Of a stretch of 44,111 nucleotides of DNA, positions 25,548-32,997 are shown piece after piece (position 1 is the first letter of the stretch; every line of letters begins with the position of its first letter). Position numbers and translations under genes: made by a program. Source of the DNA: Sulfurospirillum sp964441765 (GTDB lineage: Bacteria > Campylobacterota > Campylobacteria > Campylobacterales > Sulfurospirillaceae); NCBI GenBank assembly GCA_964441765.1, contig CAYTVI010000007.1, positions 1-44,111 of the forward strand, in the 5' to 3' direction. The notes beneath the pieces are model-generated. The model was not told where the DNA came from. It was given only the letters and a program-made list of their open reading frames with translations, and ran no database searches.

Positions 25548-26312
25548 TTATAGCAGACCTATAATCATCAAAACTGCAACCACACTTAACATCCATGTGA
25601 CAACAGTATTGATCTGCTCAATGGTTATTTTTCTTAAAAAGTGTTTTCCAATGAGTGTTCCTAGAAAAGCGCTTCCACTTGCAACAACCACCATATCCCA
25701 TTGCCTTACAACCAGTTCCCAATGTTGGGCGTACAGAGTCAACCTTGAGACATCAACCACCACAGCGATAGTCACACCAGTAGCTAGAAAAACCTCTTTG
25801 GGGAGTTTATTGTGACTTAAAAAAAGAGTTCTAAAAGCACCTTGATGTCCGCTCAATCCTCCAAAAAATCCACTGAGCATTCCACCTAACCAAAGCTTTT
25901 TGGCATAAGAGGGAAGATGCAGTGTTGGACGTGATTCAACAAAGACAAAGAGTAAAATCACACCTCCTATGACCCATTTGAGCATCGTCATGCGAAAGGC
26001 TATGCCTAAGAAAGTGTAAGAAATAGCCCAAGAAGATGTATACAAAAATTCTAAAACCCACGCACCAAGCATCGCAAAAATCATCGCAGGCAGACCAAAG
26101 CGCACCAAAATAGAAAAATCACTCTCTTTAGCAAGCAGGATAAATTTTAAAATATTATTGGCAAAATGTACCACAGCCGTAATAGCAATAGCGATAGGAA
26201 GTGGTAAAAAAAGCGCGATGACAGGCATAAGAAGCGTTCCTAGCCCAAATCCTGAAAAAAATGTTAGCAGTGAAGCAAGAAAAGCTGCTTGTGCGATAAA
26301 AATTATCTCCAT
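25548..26312 (-). CDS. TauE/SafE-family sulfite/anion permease
   Basis: A 254-residue membrane protein with about eight hydrophobic segments and the two similar TauE/SafE halves, including FFSGFGLGTLLMPV and GGMLSGFFGGLSGHQGAFRT. Members export sulfite or sulfonates or take up related anions; the substrate is not evident. RBS AAAGGATAGG precedes ATG 26312. It probably stands alone or leads the aldo/keto reductase unit 42 bases downstream. Confidence 0.85.
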   Translation of the reverse strand: MEIIFIAQAAFLASLLTFFSGFGLGTLLMPVIALFLPLPIAIAITAVVHFANNILKFILLAKESDFSILVRFGLPAMIFAMLGAWVLEFLYTSSWAISYTFLGIAFRMTMLKWVIGGVILLFVFVESRPTLHLPSYAKKLWLGGMLSGFFGGLSGHQGAFRTLFLSHNKLPKEVFLATGVTIAVVVDVSRLTLYAQHWELVVRQWDMVVVASGSAFLGTLIGKHFLRKITIEQINTVVTWMLSVVAVLMIIGLL

Positions 26313-26321
26313 TCCTATCCT

Positions 26322-26333
26322 TTTACATGTAAA
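26322..26333. repeat. TTTACATGTAAA palindrome (nrfA terminator tail)
   Basis: Perfect copy that begins in the T-tract of the nrfA terminator, reading TTTTTACATGTAAAA on the minus strand. Confidence 0.9.
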
Positions 26334-26335
26334 AA

Positions 26336-26364
26336 CCTATTGCCAAAAAACGCTTGGCAATAGG
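26336..26364 (-). terminator. intrinsic terminator of nrfHA
   Basis: Arms CCTATTGCCAA and TTGGCAATAGG give an 11-bp stem with a seven-base loop, 18 bases beyond the nrfA stop. Leftward transcription then meets TTTTT, which merges into a TTTACATGTAAA copy. Confidence 0.85.
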
Positions 26365-26382
26365 TCGTTGTGACGTATCGTA

Positions 26383-27858
26383 CTATTCAACAAATCTTGG
26401 CTTGTAGCCTTCGTACTGACGTTTATCGAGTTTTCCTTCTTTGACAGCTTTGTCAAGTGCTGGAAGAACTTTTTCTTTGATATAAGTCCCTTGTTTCTTC
26501 TCTAAATCCGCATGCTTAATGCCTACAATGGCAGCTGCTTTTTCTTTAGAAGAGTAATCAGGAACGCTTAAGTCTGTAATACCCATTTTAGCAAGAAGTA
26601 AGATAGTCTCTTCTTTTGCTTTGTGTGCATGGTCAAGTCCTGTGGCGACTAGTCTCATTGACTCAATCGGAGCATGGAAGAATGAACCACGTGCTGATGC
26701 AACATAGTCCCATCGCCATTGTGATGTGCGTAAGTGCTCATGGATAGAGGTTAACTCTTCAACTTTAGCACCTGCATCCAATGCTTTTTTCACTAACAAG
26801 TGTGTATCTGCAAGTGTTTTTTCTAAACTTGCCACATTGGCTTGGTAGATAGATTTGCGATTGTTAATGTCGTTCATCAAGGTTTGCTCGCTCTCTCTAT
26901 GGCAGTTTTGACATGTTTTGTCGATTCTGCTTACAGGAGATTTGCTATCATGACTTGTGTATTTAACACCACCTTCTTTAACATAAGGCATATGACAATC
27001 TGCACATGAGACGCCACGTTGATAGTGGATACCGTTCATCACCATACCACCTTCTGAGTGTTGGGCTCTTAGCATTGGTGTTTTACTGAGATTATGGGTA
27101 TAGTCTTTTTGTGCTTTCTTATCATAAAACTCTTCTAGTTTTTCAATATTTTCAAAATATTTCAACGGAGTGACCAGCTTTGAAACATTTTTATCATCAA
27201 CAAGCACTTTTTTACTATAGTACTCTGTATGACATTGAATACAGACAAAGTTACGAAGTTCGCCTTGTGAGAGATTATTAGGGTCTTTACCCATCTCTTT
27301 GATACCATCAATCGCGTGTGGTAATGTGACTTTCAAGCCCATAGTTTTGGTGTCATGGCAGTTTGCACAACCAACAGGGTTGGTGGTTTCTTCAAGCATA
27401 TTGAATTTTGTTGCCGCAAAGAAACCATCTTCTCCATATTGCTCAATCAAACGAGGCACATCAGAGCTATGGCATGCCACACAGGTAGGATTGCTCGCAC
27501 CTTTTGGACCTGCACGAAGCGGTTCATAAAGACCAATAAGTCCATAATAGTGTCCCGTTGTTCCCTCACGTGATTTACTCATACCTGAATCACCAAAGAT
27601 AATCGCAACAGCTGGATTATCCGCTAATACATCTGTTTTAGCAGGTTTGTTATCCTTTGTTTTTAACCATGAGTGAAATTCATGAGGAAATGCCTCTTTA
27701 TATTTCCAGTTGTTTCCCTCATTCTCTTTAATGTCTGCCTTAACGGTATGCAATTGCACCGCTTCAACTTTTCTTTGCGTGATAGAATTGGTCATAAACA
27801 CCATAAATCCTATCGCAACCAGTGCAGCTGCTCCTGCAAAAAGAGCTAACTTTTTCAT
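26383..27858 (-). CDS. nrfA: pentahaem cytochrome c nitrite reductase
   Basis: Periplasmic, 491 residues, with an N-terminal membrane anchor or signal (LALFAGAAALVAIGFMVF). Reduces nitrite to ammonium in six-electron steps during anaerobic respiration, taking electrons from NrfH. Five haem motifs are seen: CVACH (126-130), CANCH, CIQCH, CADCH and CQNCH. The active-site haem 1 motif is CxxCH, not the CxxCK of classical NrfA. Other active-site features are present: SREGTTGHYYG near the N-terminus, CIQCHTEYY (calcium and Tyr), and NGIHYQRGVSCADCHMPY (catalytic His). It overlaps nrfH by four bases. Confidence 0.93.
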   Translation of the reverse strand: MKKLALFAGAAALVAIGFMVFMTNSITQRKVEAVQLHTVKADIKENEGNNWKYKEAFPHEFHSWLKTKDNKPAKTDVLADNPAVAIIFGDSGMSKSREGTTGHYYGLIGLYEPLRAGPKGASNPTCVACHSSDVPRLIEQYGEDGFFAATKFNMLEETTNPVGCANCHDTKTMGLKVTLPHAIDGIKEMGKDPNNLSQGELRNFVCIQCHTEYYSKKVLVDDKNVSKLVTPLKYFENIEKLEEFYDKKAQKDYTHNLSKTPMLRAQHSEGGMVMNGIHYQRGVSCADCHMPYVKEGGVKYTSHDSKSPVSRIDKTCQNCHRESEQTLMNDINNRKSIYQANVASLEKTLADTHLLVKKALDAGAKVEELTSIHEHLRTSQWRWDYVASARGSFFHAPIESMRLVATGLDHAHKAKEETILLLAKMGITDLSVPDYSSKEKAAAIVGIKHADLEKKQGTYIKEKVLPALDKAVKEGKLDKRQYEGYKPRFVE

Positions 27859-28367
27859 TTATCCCCCTTTTTCATACTTTCTTTAAGTGTAATACCCATT
27901 GGTGTTGCGCTTTGTCCTCGTACCATACCATGCGGTATTCCGCGATGGCATTCCCAACATTTCTTTCCATCCGTCATCTCATGCTCATTGACTTTCATCC
28001 CTAAGCGCATCACATCTTCATGACAACTTACACAGTTTTTTTGAACTCTGTTGGCGCCATCTTCACTGATGGTGAAATTTTCACGGTCTTCTAAAGTAAA
28101 AAAATAGGCATGTTTCATGCCATCCACCGCTTTAGCGTACAATGCCTTGACCAAAGAGTCTTGTGGCATATGACATGACACACAGGCCACCTCAGCGTGA
28201 GAACTGTGTTTCCATGACGCGTAAGCTGTATCCATCACATGGCAGTTAATACATGCACGTGGATCTTTAGAAAGATAGGAAAGCATACTGGAATGCTGGA
28301 CTAAAAACAAAAACAAACCCAAAGCAATCCCGCATAAAATAGCTACGATTGGGTTTATATGTTTCAC
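27855..28367 (-). CDS. nrfH: NrfH tetrahaem membrane cytochrome
   Basis: A 170-residue NapC/NirT-type quinol dehydrogenase. One N-terminal membrane helix (VAILCGIALGLFLFLV) is followed by four haem motifs: CINCH, CVSCH, CVSCH and CWECH. It oxidises menaquinol and feeds NrfA. The order nrfH-nrfA and the four-base overlap are standard for epsilonproteobacteria. It has an unusually long upstream stretch (333 bases) holding the shared ATTAA element, which suggests control by the neighbouring two-component system. Confidence 0.95.
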   Translation of the reverse strand: MKHINPIVAILCGIALGLFLFLVQHSSMLSYLSKDPRACINCHVMDTAYASWKHSSHAEVACVSCHMPQDSLVKALYAKAVDGMKHAYFFTLEDRENFTISEDGANRVQKNCVSCHEDVMRLGMKVNEHEMTDGKKCWECHRGIPHGMVRGQSATPMGITLKESMKKGDK

Positions 28368-28407
28368 TCAAACTCCTTTACTCATAAACATAAACACGTT
28401 GATGTGC

Positions 28408-28419
28408 TTTACATGTAAA
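28408..28419. repeat. TTTACATGTAAA palindrome (nrfH leader)
   Basis: Perfect copy 40 bases before the nrfH start codon. Confidence 0.9.
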
Positions 28420-28608
28420 ACCTCAAAGTGTCTTGTTGTGTCTTACCAAGACTTTTCTGCTTGATAGGTTTTCTGTAAAGAGCTCCCTTACCCAAGAGAC
28501 TCTAAACCACCTCTGTAACATTTTTATCACATTTAAACCACTTTTTTTACTTAATCCTCCTACTTAATTTTATTTAAAGAAAATATAGCTTGTTTACATT
28601 TCGTTAAC

Positions 28609-28637
28609 ATTAACACTACATTAATTTTTTTTAATAT
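28609..28637. promoter_or_regulatory. ATTAA-N6-ATTAA element, nrfHA copy
   Basis: ATTAA boxes at 28609 and 28620, exactly 11 bases apart, the second starting the 18-mer ATTAATTTTTTTTAATAT. The same 18-mer and the same 11-base spacing occur at 32267-32295. OmpR-type regulators bind direct repeats spaced one helical turn apart, so this is a candidate operator for the response regulator at 32329. Confidence 0.6.
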
Positions 28638-28665
28638 TGATAGTCTTGAAAAGAAAAAGAAGTTC

Positions 28666-28686
28666 AGGAGAGTCATCTACTCTCCT
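28666..28686 (-). terminator. terminator of the haem-protein/chemoreceptor operon
   Basis: Arms AGGAGAGT and ACTCTCCT (8 bp, five-base loop) 15 bases after the chemoreceptor stop, followed in the leftward-to-right reading of the minus strand by a T-rich stretch is not expected; on the minus strand the gene runs towards lower coordinates, so this stem lies upstream of the stop. It therefore cannot terminate the chemoreceptor and more likely belongs to its upstream neighbourhood, see the chemoreceptor entry. Kept as a hairpin of uncertain role. Confidence 0.2.
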
Positions 28687-28700
28687 AAAGATAAAAGGAA

Positions 28701-30383
28701 TTAAAAACGTTTTGAGTGTGCTTTTTTAAGAATTTGATGGGACATCGCTTCAACTTCTTTTGCGATAGAATCAACATCTTTTACAAACTGCACATCGGTA
28801 TCTGTCAATAAAGAAACTTCTCCAATAGAAGCAGTTGCTATTTCAATTTTTTCGGTTTGTTCGCTGACTCGCTCTTCGATATCATGGATAGACTGGGTCA
28901 ATACATTGATATTTACACTAATTTCACCTAAACTTTTTTGGGTTCGCTCTGCTAATTTTCTCACCTCATCAGCAACAACAGCAAACCCTCTTCCATGTTC
29001 CCCTGCACGCGCGGCTTCTATGGCGGCATTGAGTGCTAATAGATTGGTTTGGTCTGCAATATCGTTGATAATATCAACAATAGCTTTAATATCATTAGAC
29101 TGTTGTGCGATATGATTGGCTTTTTCCATCGTCAATGTAATCGTTTGATGCACAGAGTTAATATTCTCTGAGGTTTTTTGAATATTTGTCATTTGTTGTA
29201 CTGTCGTTTGATTGAGTTCTGACATCTTGATACTTAAATCATCTGATTTTTGGGCAAGAAGTTCTCCATCTTTTAAAGACTGAGCTAACATCAAACGTAC
29301 TTCATTTCCCAAACCATTAATACCCTCAACCAAAAGAGCTATCTCTCCTTGTAAGGAGCCTTTGTCTAAAGAGTCTCGAAAATCATTTTTTGTATATTGA
29401 CTCAACATTGCAAGTATCTGTTTAATATGACTGCCTAATCCAAAAATCATCTCATTTAAAACACCTTTGAGTTCTTTGAGTTGTGGATTATAAGGTTCTT
29501 TTTCGATGATTTGATTGAGATGTCCTAAATTGACTTGCCGTGCTACTTCAAGGGCATTGTCAACTGTTTGTGCATCTTGTAAAAGTTCTTTTTCAATTTT
29601 TTCGATATTTTCGTTAATCAATTGTGCCATCATCCCAAACTCATCTTTGGCATCAATATTTATTTTATTGGCTTTGGAGGATTCTTTGTTTAAAAAAGAG
29701 AAAAACGAGAGAAGTCCCTTTTGCAAAAGTGCAAATGAAGAGAGCATTGTTTTGATAAAAACAACCGAAGCGATACTGGTCATAAACAAAAGCACAATAC
29801 TGACAACAATAATCTGCATTTTAGCCATTTCTGTACTTTCTTGAGAGCTTTTTTCAAGCTCAAACGCATGATTGACTTGAAGTTCAAGTAACTTCTTAAG
29901 TCGTTTTACCATTTCAGAGCCTGCAAGATTTGTCACTTTTGCGCGATAATCAGCGGCTTCTTCCATTTTAGCTTCATCGATTAACGAGAACCATTTTGGT
30001 GCGCCATTTTTATACTGTGTGTAAAATGAGGAAAATTCTTCGAGCGTCTTTTTTTGCTCATCACTTAATTTCAAATTTTGATACTCTTTAATGTTTTTTT
30101 CGACAATCGTGTATAAAGCAGGTCGTCCTTCTAAAATTTTAACGCGTCCTTCTTTTGAAGAAAGCGTATAATTAGCAATCCCAAAACGCAATTCCCAAAT
30201 TGCATTATTCATCTCGGATAATAGTTTATCCCCATGTAAGCCATTGCGGCTCATATCTTTGAGTAAATAGGAGGTGTCTGAGAGTTTAATATACCCTAAA
30301 ACTGAAATGATAATGGCTAATAATAATGCCCAACCTATTACCAAGATTAAATGAACTCTCATACTTAAACTTCTAGGCATCAT
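28701..30383 (-). CDS. transmembrane methyl-accepting chemotaxis protein
   Basis: A 560-residue chemoreceptor: membrane helix at about 10-28, a four-helix-bundle type periplasmic sensor at 35-185 (LLSEMNNAIWELRFGIANYT), a second membrane helix at 190-212, a linker, and the signalling hairpin around 435-490 (QTNLLALNAAIEAARAGEHG). The signalling tip is identical to that of the soluble receptor at 6398-7498. It follows a membrane cytochrome and a periplasmic haem protein on the same strand with a 61-base gap, which suggests taxis linked to a respiratory substrate. RBS AAAGGAAT precedes the start. Confidence 0.9.
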   Translation of the reverse strand: MMPRSLSMRVHLILVIGWALLLAIIISVLGYIKLSDTSYLLKDMSRNGLHGDKLLSEMNNAIWELRFGIANYTLSSKEGRVKILEGRPALYTIVEKNIKEYQNLKLSDEQKKTLEEFSSFYTQYKNGAPKWFSLIDEAKMEEAADYRAKVTNLAGSEMVKRLKKLLELQVNHAFELEKSSQESTEMAKMQIIVVSIVLLFMTSIASVVFIKTMLSSFALLQKGLLSFFSFLNKESSKANKINIDAKDEFGMMAQLINENIEKIEKELLQDAQTVDNALEVARQVNLGHLNQIIEKEPYNPQLKELKGVLNEMIFGLGSHIKQILAMLSQYTKNDFRDSLDKGSLQGEIALLVEGINGLGNEVRLMLAQSLKDGELLAQKSDDLSIKMSELNQTTVQQMTNIQKTSENINSVHQTITLTMEKANHIAQQSNDIKAIVDIINDIADQTNLLALNAAIEAARAGEHGRGFAVVADEVRKLAERTQKSLGEISVNINVLTQSIHDIEERVSEQTEKIEIATASIGEVSLLTDTDVQFVKDVDSIAKEVEAMSHQILKKAHSKRF

Positions 30384-30444
30384 TTTTATTCCTTTGCATT
30401 CCTCATCTTATTTTCATTAAGTAAAGAAATAAGAGGTTTCCCTC

Positions 30445-31146
30445 TTACTTCTTCCAAATATTTGCTAGTATCAAAACACTCATTAGCAGTATAGATGAAA
30501 CCATAACCCCACCCATAACAAAAATGAGATAGACAAGTTCTGGTACGAACTTTGAAAACCACCATGAGAAGATATCTAAAAATGCACCACCAAAAGAGCT
30601 GATAATAAGTACATTTCGGATACTTTCTTTATAGGTTGTATAGGCAAACATAAAAGTGACTAAAATCAAAAATGTTGAAATACCAAACATATGAATATGC
30701 GCTTGTTTAGACATCTTTGACCATGAATACCCAGCTTCCGTATGCTGTACGATTTGTGCATGATTTTCAAATGGCATTGATGGAATTGCTTTTGTCATTT
30801 TTGAGGTTTTACTGTGACAATTGGTACAATCTTGCTTGATAATTTTCCAAGCATCATCGTAAAGCTTACCTTCTTTTTTAGCCCCATCTTTAATCCAGTT
30901 ATTCACCGTATCAATATCAGCATCATCACTCACATACTCATACATACTCCCCTTCATTGCCGAGACAAGAGCAGGTGTAGTGTATTTGTGCTGAATCTGT
31001 CCAATCGTAGGGATATTTAACCCGCTTTTTTGACCAGAAAGTTCCAATCCTAAAAGGATGACTGACGAAATCGTTGCTGTTATAACAAAAAGCAAAAACA
31101 GCGATACCGCTGTTTTTGCCTGAAAATTCAGTTGTTGAATGGACAC
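30445..31146 (-). CDS. membrane-bound monohaem cytochrome c-like protein
   Basis: A 233-residue protein with a membrane helix at about 13-34, a periplasmic segment of about 110 residues carrying a single haem motif CTNCH, then four hydrophobic helices (from about 150 to 230). The helix following HIHMFGISTFLILVTF contains histidines that could hold a b haem. No named family comes to mind. It sits 12 bases after the ethylbenzene-dehydrogenase-like haem protein, so the two may pass electrons between quinone pool and periplasm. Its haem and anchor make a redox-sensing role for the neighbouring regulator equally possible. Confidence 0.65.
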   Translation of the reverse strand: MSIQQLNFQAKTAVSLFLLFVITATISSVILLGLELSGQKSGLNIPTIGQIQHKYTTPALVSAMKGSMYEYVSDDADIDTVNNWIKDGAKKEGKLYDDAWKIIKQDCTNCHSKTSKMTKAIPSMPFENHAQIVQHTEAGYSWSKMSKQAHIHMFGISTFLILVTFMFAYTTYKESIRNVLIISSFGGAFLDIFSWWFSKFVPELVYLIFVMGGVMVSSILLMSVLILANIWKK

Positions 31147-31158
31147 TTTGTCTCCTTA

Positions 31159-32205
31159 CTACTTAAAGAGAAGCTCAATTGCTCCATCATGGTAAATGTG
31201 GTTAATTTGAGCATTGTCAAAAACTGCGACACCAAAGAAATAAGGCTTTTTAAGGTCATTAAACTGAACATCTTGCACTGCTGATTTTGGATGAGTTGTT
31301 ACTAAGGCACGCTTAAAGACCAATGTCCACTTGCCATCTTTCCACACTGCTTTTGTTGCGATATCAGCACCTGAGCCATCAAAATCTGTTACGATAGGTC
31401 CTGGAATTTTATCTCCTGCTTTAAAAGTATCTACAAACGGTACTTTATTTTCATCTTTAATAGCACCAGATGCATTGTCTTTTGCATCTTTATTCATAAA
31501 TGCAGGTCCTGTTTTTGCTTCATTGATATTGTTTTTATAGCCACCTTTTGTTGATTCATCATCTTTTCTACCCCAACCTTTATTGGCTTTAACATCGGTA
31601 TTGTTATCAACAAATTGGTCGTGTGTTTTATCGTATGTAAGTCCCGTTCTTACACCTTTCCAATGCCACATATCAATAGTTTCGCCTGCATTTCGTGTGT
31701 ATTTTCTACCCGCAGAATCATCAGGTAAACCATTGTTCATACCATCTTTGGTGATGTGACAAGCAATCGCACACCCTTTTTTATCAAAGCCTTTGGTGTT
31801 GATATTCCACCAAAATCCAAACTTATCTTCATAAAAATCATTCTCTTGTTTTGCTTGGTCTGGGTTTTTCATCTGCTTCCATGAACCATCAGCTTGTTTC
31901 ACCCACGGTAATCTATCAGTACTGAGCGTTGGGTCGTCGTACTGTACTTTGAAATAGATATTTTTATCATCGTACAAAGATTGAATCGCGACGTTTGATT
32001 TTTTAATACCTTTGTAGGGAGGATTTGGCTCATAAGGCATTTGATCTACTGTAACACTGATAGACTTAGCTTTACTCCAAGCAGCATCACCTGCATCCAT
32101 AGATGGTGTACCTTTAACACTTTCAAGCGTTGCAATACCTGCAGCAAAAGCACTTGTTCCAGCTAGAATAGCTGTTGCTAAAACCATTGAAGAAAATTTC
32201 TTCAT
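31159..32205 (-). CDS. periplasmic haem protein, ethylbenzene dehydrogenase-like domain
   Basis: A 348-residue exported protein (signal peptide with cleavage near TSAFA-AG). The fold markers fit the cytochrome c-552/DMSO reductase-like haem-binding domain: SVTVDQMPYEPNPPYKG, YDDKNIYFKVQYDDPTLS, FGFWWNINT, ETIDMWHWKG and a C-terminal YFFGVAVFDN. A cysteine motif GCAIACH (CxxxCH, one residue longer than CxxCH) could bind a c haem. Members of this domain are electron-transfer subunits or soluble haem proteins; no catalytic molybdenum subunit is in this window. It is the first gene of a unit with the membrane cytochrome and the chemoreceptor, divergent from the two-component system. Confidence 0.8.
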   Translation of the reverse strand: MKKFSSMVLATAILAGTSAFAAGIATLESVKGTPSMDAGDAAWSKAKSISVTVDQMPYEPNPPYKGIKKSNVAIQSLYDDKNIYFKVQYDDPTLSTDRLPWVKQADGSWKQMKNPDQAKQENDFYEDKFGFWWNINTKGFDKKGCAIACHITKDGMNNGLPDDSAGRKYTRNAGETIDMWHWKGVRTGLTYDKTHDQFVDNNTDVKANKGWGRKDDESTKGGYKNNINEAKTGPAFMNKDAKDNASGAIKDENKVPFVDTFKAGDKIPGPIVTDFDGSGADIATKAVWKDGKWTLVFKRALVTTHPKSAVQDVQFNDLKKPYFFGVAVFDNAQINHIYHDGAIELLFK

Positions 32206-32266
32206 TTAAAACTCCTTTTTTTCAAAATGTGTGGGAAGAAGTATGCGCTCTTTTTATTTCGCCAAT

Positions 32267-32295
32267 ATTAATTTTTTATTAATTTTTTTTAATAT
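32267..32295. promoter_or_regulatory. ATTAA-N6-ATTAA element, haem-protein/TCS copy
   Basis: ATTAA boxes at 32267 and 32278 (11 bases apart), the second starting ATTAATTTTTTTTAATAT, as in the nrfHA copy. It lies 62 bases from the haem-protein start and 34 bases from the response-regulator start, between divergent genes, so it could control both. Confidence 0.65.
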
Positions 32296-32328
32296 CTTTT
32301 TTAAATAAGTATTGCTACCATTCAACCC

Positions 32329-32997
32329 ATGAAAATACTCATCGTTGAAGACGATCCAAAGATCGCATCCTTTGTACAAAAGGGTTTACAAGAAGAAGGT
32401 TTTATTGTTGATACCGCACATGATGGCGAAGATGGTTTATACTTGTGTGAACAAGGCAATTATGATTTATTGATTATAGACTGGATGTTGCCTAGCCTTG
32501 ATGGTATCAAAATCTGCGAACGTCTTCGTGAGAAAAAAATTGTCACCCCTATTTTGATGCTTACGGCAAAAAACAGCGTTGAAGACAGAGTCACTGGACT
32601 TGGATGCGGTGCGGATGATTATTTGGGAAAGCCTTTTGTTTTTTCAGAATTGATTGCCCGTGTACGCTCTTTGCTTCGTCGCTCATCGTATAATTTTAAT
32701 GAATATTTAAGACTCGATACACTCGAAGTCAATATTGCTAAACGTACAGTAACGCGCTCTGGAAAAGCGATAGTTCTTACTACCAAAGAATTTGATATCT
32801 TAGTGTACATGTTGCTCAACCAAAACCATATTGTCACTCATACACAGCTTCAAGAAAAGCTTTGGGGAATTAATGAGTCATCTTCAAGCAATGTCATCAA
32901 CGTTTTTATCCATCACCTAAGACATAAAATTGATGGTGAGGGTGAGAAAGCTTTAATTAAAACCATTCGTGGCTCAGGGTATAAGATAGAAGCGTGA
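32329..32997 (+). CDS. OmpR-family response regulator
   Basis: A 222-residue two-component regulator: receiver at 1-120 with the acidic pair in VEDD, phospho-acceptor Asp51 (LLIIDWMLPSLDG), Thr in LMLTAKN and Lys in GKPF; winged-helix DNA-binding domain at 130-222 ending TIRGSGYKIEA. There is no clear Shine-Dalgarno before ATG 32329 and a possible -10 (TACCAT, 32316-32321) lies only eight bases upstream, so the mRNA may be nearly leaderless. The kinase start overlaps its stop by four bases (GTGA). Confidence 0.93.
   Translation: MKILIVEDDPKIASFVQKGLQEEGFIVDTAHDGEDGLYLCEQGNYDLLIIDWMLPSLDGIKICERLREKKIVTPILMLTAKNSVEDRVTGLGCGADDYLGKPFVFSELIARVRSLLRRSSYNFNEYLRLDTLEVNIAKRTVTRSGKAIVLTTKEFDILVYMLLNQNHIVTHTQLQEKLWGINESSSSNVINVFIHHLRHKIDGEGEKALIKTIRGSGYKIEA

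Larger units (their letters stand above)
28368..28700 (-). promoter_or_regulatory. nrfHA regulatory region and long leader
   Basis: No gene is seen in this 333-base gap. From the right it holds the terminator of the chemoreceptor (28666-28686), the ATTAA element (28609-28637), TGTTAATGTTAAC just beside it, and TATATT (28581-28588 region) as a possible -10. Some 200 bases with small hairpins (for example GTCTT-ggta-AAGAC) follow before a perfect TTTACATGTAAA at 28408 and the nrfH start. Either the leader is long, or there is a promoter I cannot place nearer the gene. Confidence 0.5.

Noticed and set aside
25506..26382. Sigma54 -24/-12 promoter before the aldo/keto reductase or TauE gene
   Set aside because: I searched for TGGC-N8-TTGC-type pairs on the minus strand and saw none with correct spacing.
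28420..28560. tRNA or other known small RNA in the nrfH leader
   Set aside because: No cloverleaf or CCA-ended acceptor stem could be built.
28666..28686. AGGAGAGT/ACTCTCCT hairpin read as a promoter-side structure
   Set aside because: The hairpin lies at lower coordinates than the chemoreceptor stop at 28701, that is downstream of that minus-strand gene, followed by T-rich CTTCTTTTTCTTTT-like sequence only on the upstream side. My listed entry states doubt; it may be a weak terminator, and I do not rely on it elsewhere.
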